Shown here: positions 63,591-64,000 of the stretch, piece by piece
Layout of the letters: the number at the start of each line of letters is the position of its first letter
How positions within the stretch are numbered: the first letter of the stretch is position 1
The notes under the pieces: model-generated
What the model was told of the DNA's origin: nothing
Seen by the model: the letters and a program-made list of their open reading frames with translations, nothing else
Databases searched by the model: none
Position numbers and translations under genes: made by a program
Assembly (NCBI GenBank): GCA_038496445.1
Contig: JALMLS010000507.1
Span: 620,001-684,000 of the forward strand
From: Trichosphaerium sp. ATCC 40318
Taxonomy: Eukaryota; Discosea; Flabellinia; Trichosidae
Direction: 5' to 3'
Length of the DNA stretch: 64,000 bases

Positions 63591-64000
63591 ATGTAAAATA
63601 AAATTATTGATGACGAACCGTTATTTTGGTTTTTGTCACGTGATGAAAATGTATGCATAAAGGCACTTACTTTTATATTCCGCTTATTTGCGAGAGCGTT
63701 CCCAATCAAGCGAGTAAGGCATTACCTGCCGTGTGAATTGTAGGTTAGTTTCTATAGCGTGCAGAGATATATGCATGTATGACCACGCAGAAAGGTGGGG
63801 AAGTGATACTAGTCTGTGCTTCGGCACAATTATTTCGCAATTTTTAATAACCCGATTACCCCGTTCTCTTTGATTGTTACTTACCCAAGAGATTGCTGTG
63901 ACTGTGCCTCATTGATACACTGGAGATTTGACCTCTGTTTAAAATGGCGAACATTTTTACATAGTTAGCGAGAATCAATGATAAGGGAGATAGTAATAAG
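63591..64000. other. Downstream of the kinase gene
   Basis: AATAAAAT at 63598-63605 fits the kinase polyadenylation signal. A TCACGTGA octamer is near 63636. I see no gene in the remaining bases. Confidence 0.5.

Noticed and set aside
1-64000. tRNA, rRNA, CRISPR or transposon
   Set aside because: I looked for T-loop/anticodon patterns, spaced repeats, reverse transcriptase or transposase motifs and terminal repeats and found none convincing.

Overview
The window is nuclear DNA from a eukaryote. It is gene-dense, with genes on both strands, and nearly every gene is cut by short introns of mostly 40-110 bp. Donors are strikingly often GTACG(T); acceptors are TAG, CAG or AAG. Products are exclusively eukaryotic: the U5 snRNP GTPase Snu114/EFTUD2, Pch2/TRIP13, fimbrin, C2-RasGAP, HEATR3/Syo1, PRRC2/BAT2, an ABCG half-transporter and an F-box protein. 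Coding density and tiny introns suggest a unicellular or simple protist. The exact lineage cannot be read from this window; fimbrin, RasGAP and PSI-type surface proteins would fit an amoebozoan-like or other heterotrophic protist (inference).

Layout. 1-5.7 kb: the 3' end of a class 3 lipase, about 1.1 kb without genes, then a ~1,100-aa membrane-anchored surface protein with a collagen-like segment and a phytocyanin-like cupredoxin domain. 6.0-12.3 kb: a tight same-strand run of Nfu1 (mitochondrial Fe-S assembly), Pch2/TRIP13 (meiotic AAA+), an AIFM2/FSP1-like flavoprotein and an NmrA-like protein whose glycine-rich motif is degenerate. 12.4-24.2 kb: a CBM96/DNRLRE membrane protein (-), C2-RasGAP (+), a tetraspan protein (-), a 2-oxoglutarate dioxygenase (+), an extended SDR (+), a P-loop kinase (-) and an orphan with a C2-like start (+). 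24.4-30.5 kb: Snu114 and a secreted kelch protein. 31.3-38.8 kb: a TPR protein (-) and an F-box protein (+) whose start codons lie 3 bp apart, then ABCG. 39.4-44.3 kb: an orphan, a PSI-repeat receptor-like protein and two divergent multipass membrane proteins. 44.5-50.1 kb: HEATR3/Syo1 and fimbrin. 50.3-52.7 kb: a secreted beta-helix protein (-). 54.6-61.2 kb: a very large PRRC2/BAT2 gene. 62.5-63.6 kb: a protein kinase with HHD in place of HRD.

The genes do not form one pathway. They mix housekeeping functions (splicing, Fe-S assembly, ribosomal-protein import, actin bundling) with an unusually rich set of secreted or surface proteins: lipase, cupredoxin, CBM96, kelch, PSI and beta-helix. 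The features that most merit a second look are the GTACGT donor preference, the excess of CACGTG palindromes (many inside introns), the chimeric cupredoxin surface protein and the degenerate NmrA motif. Exon boundaries were worked out by eye from reading frame and splice signals; those described as uncertain should be treated as such.
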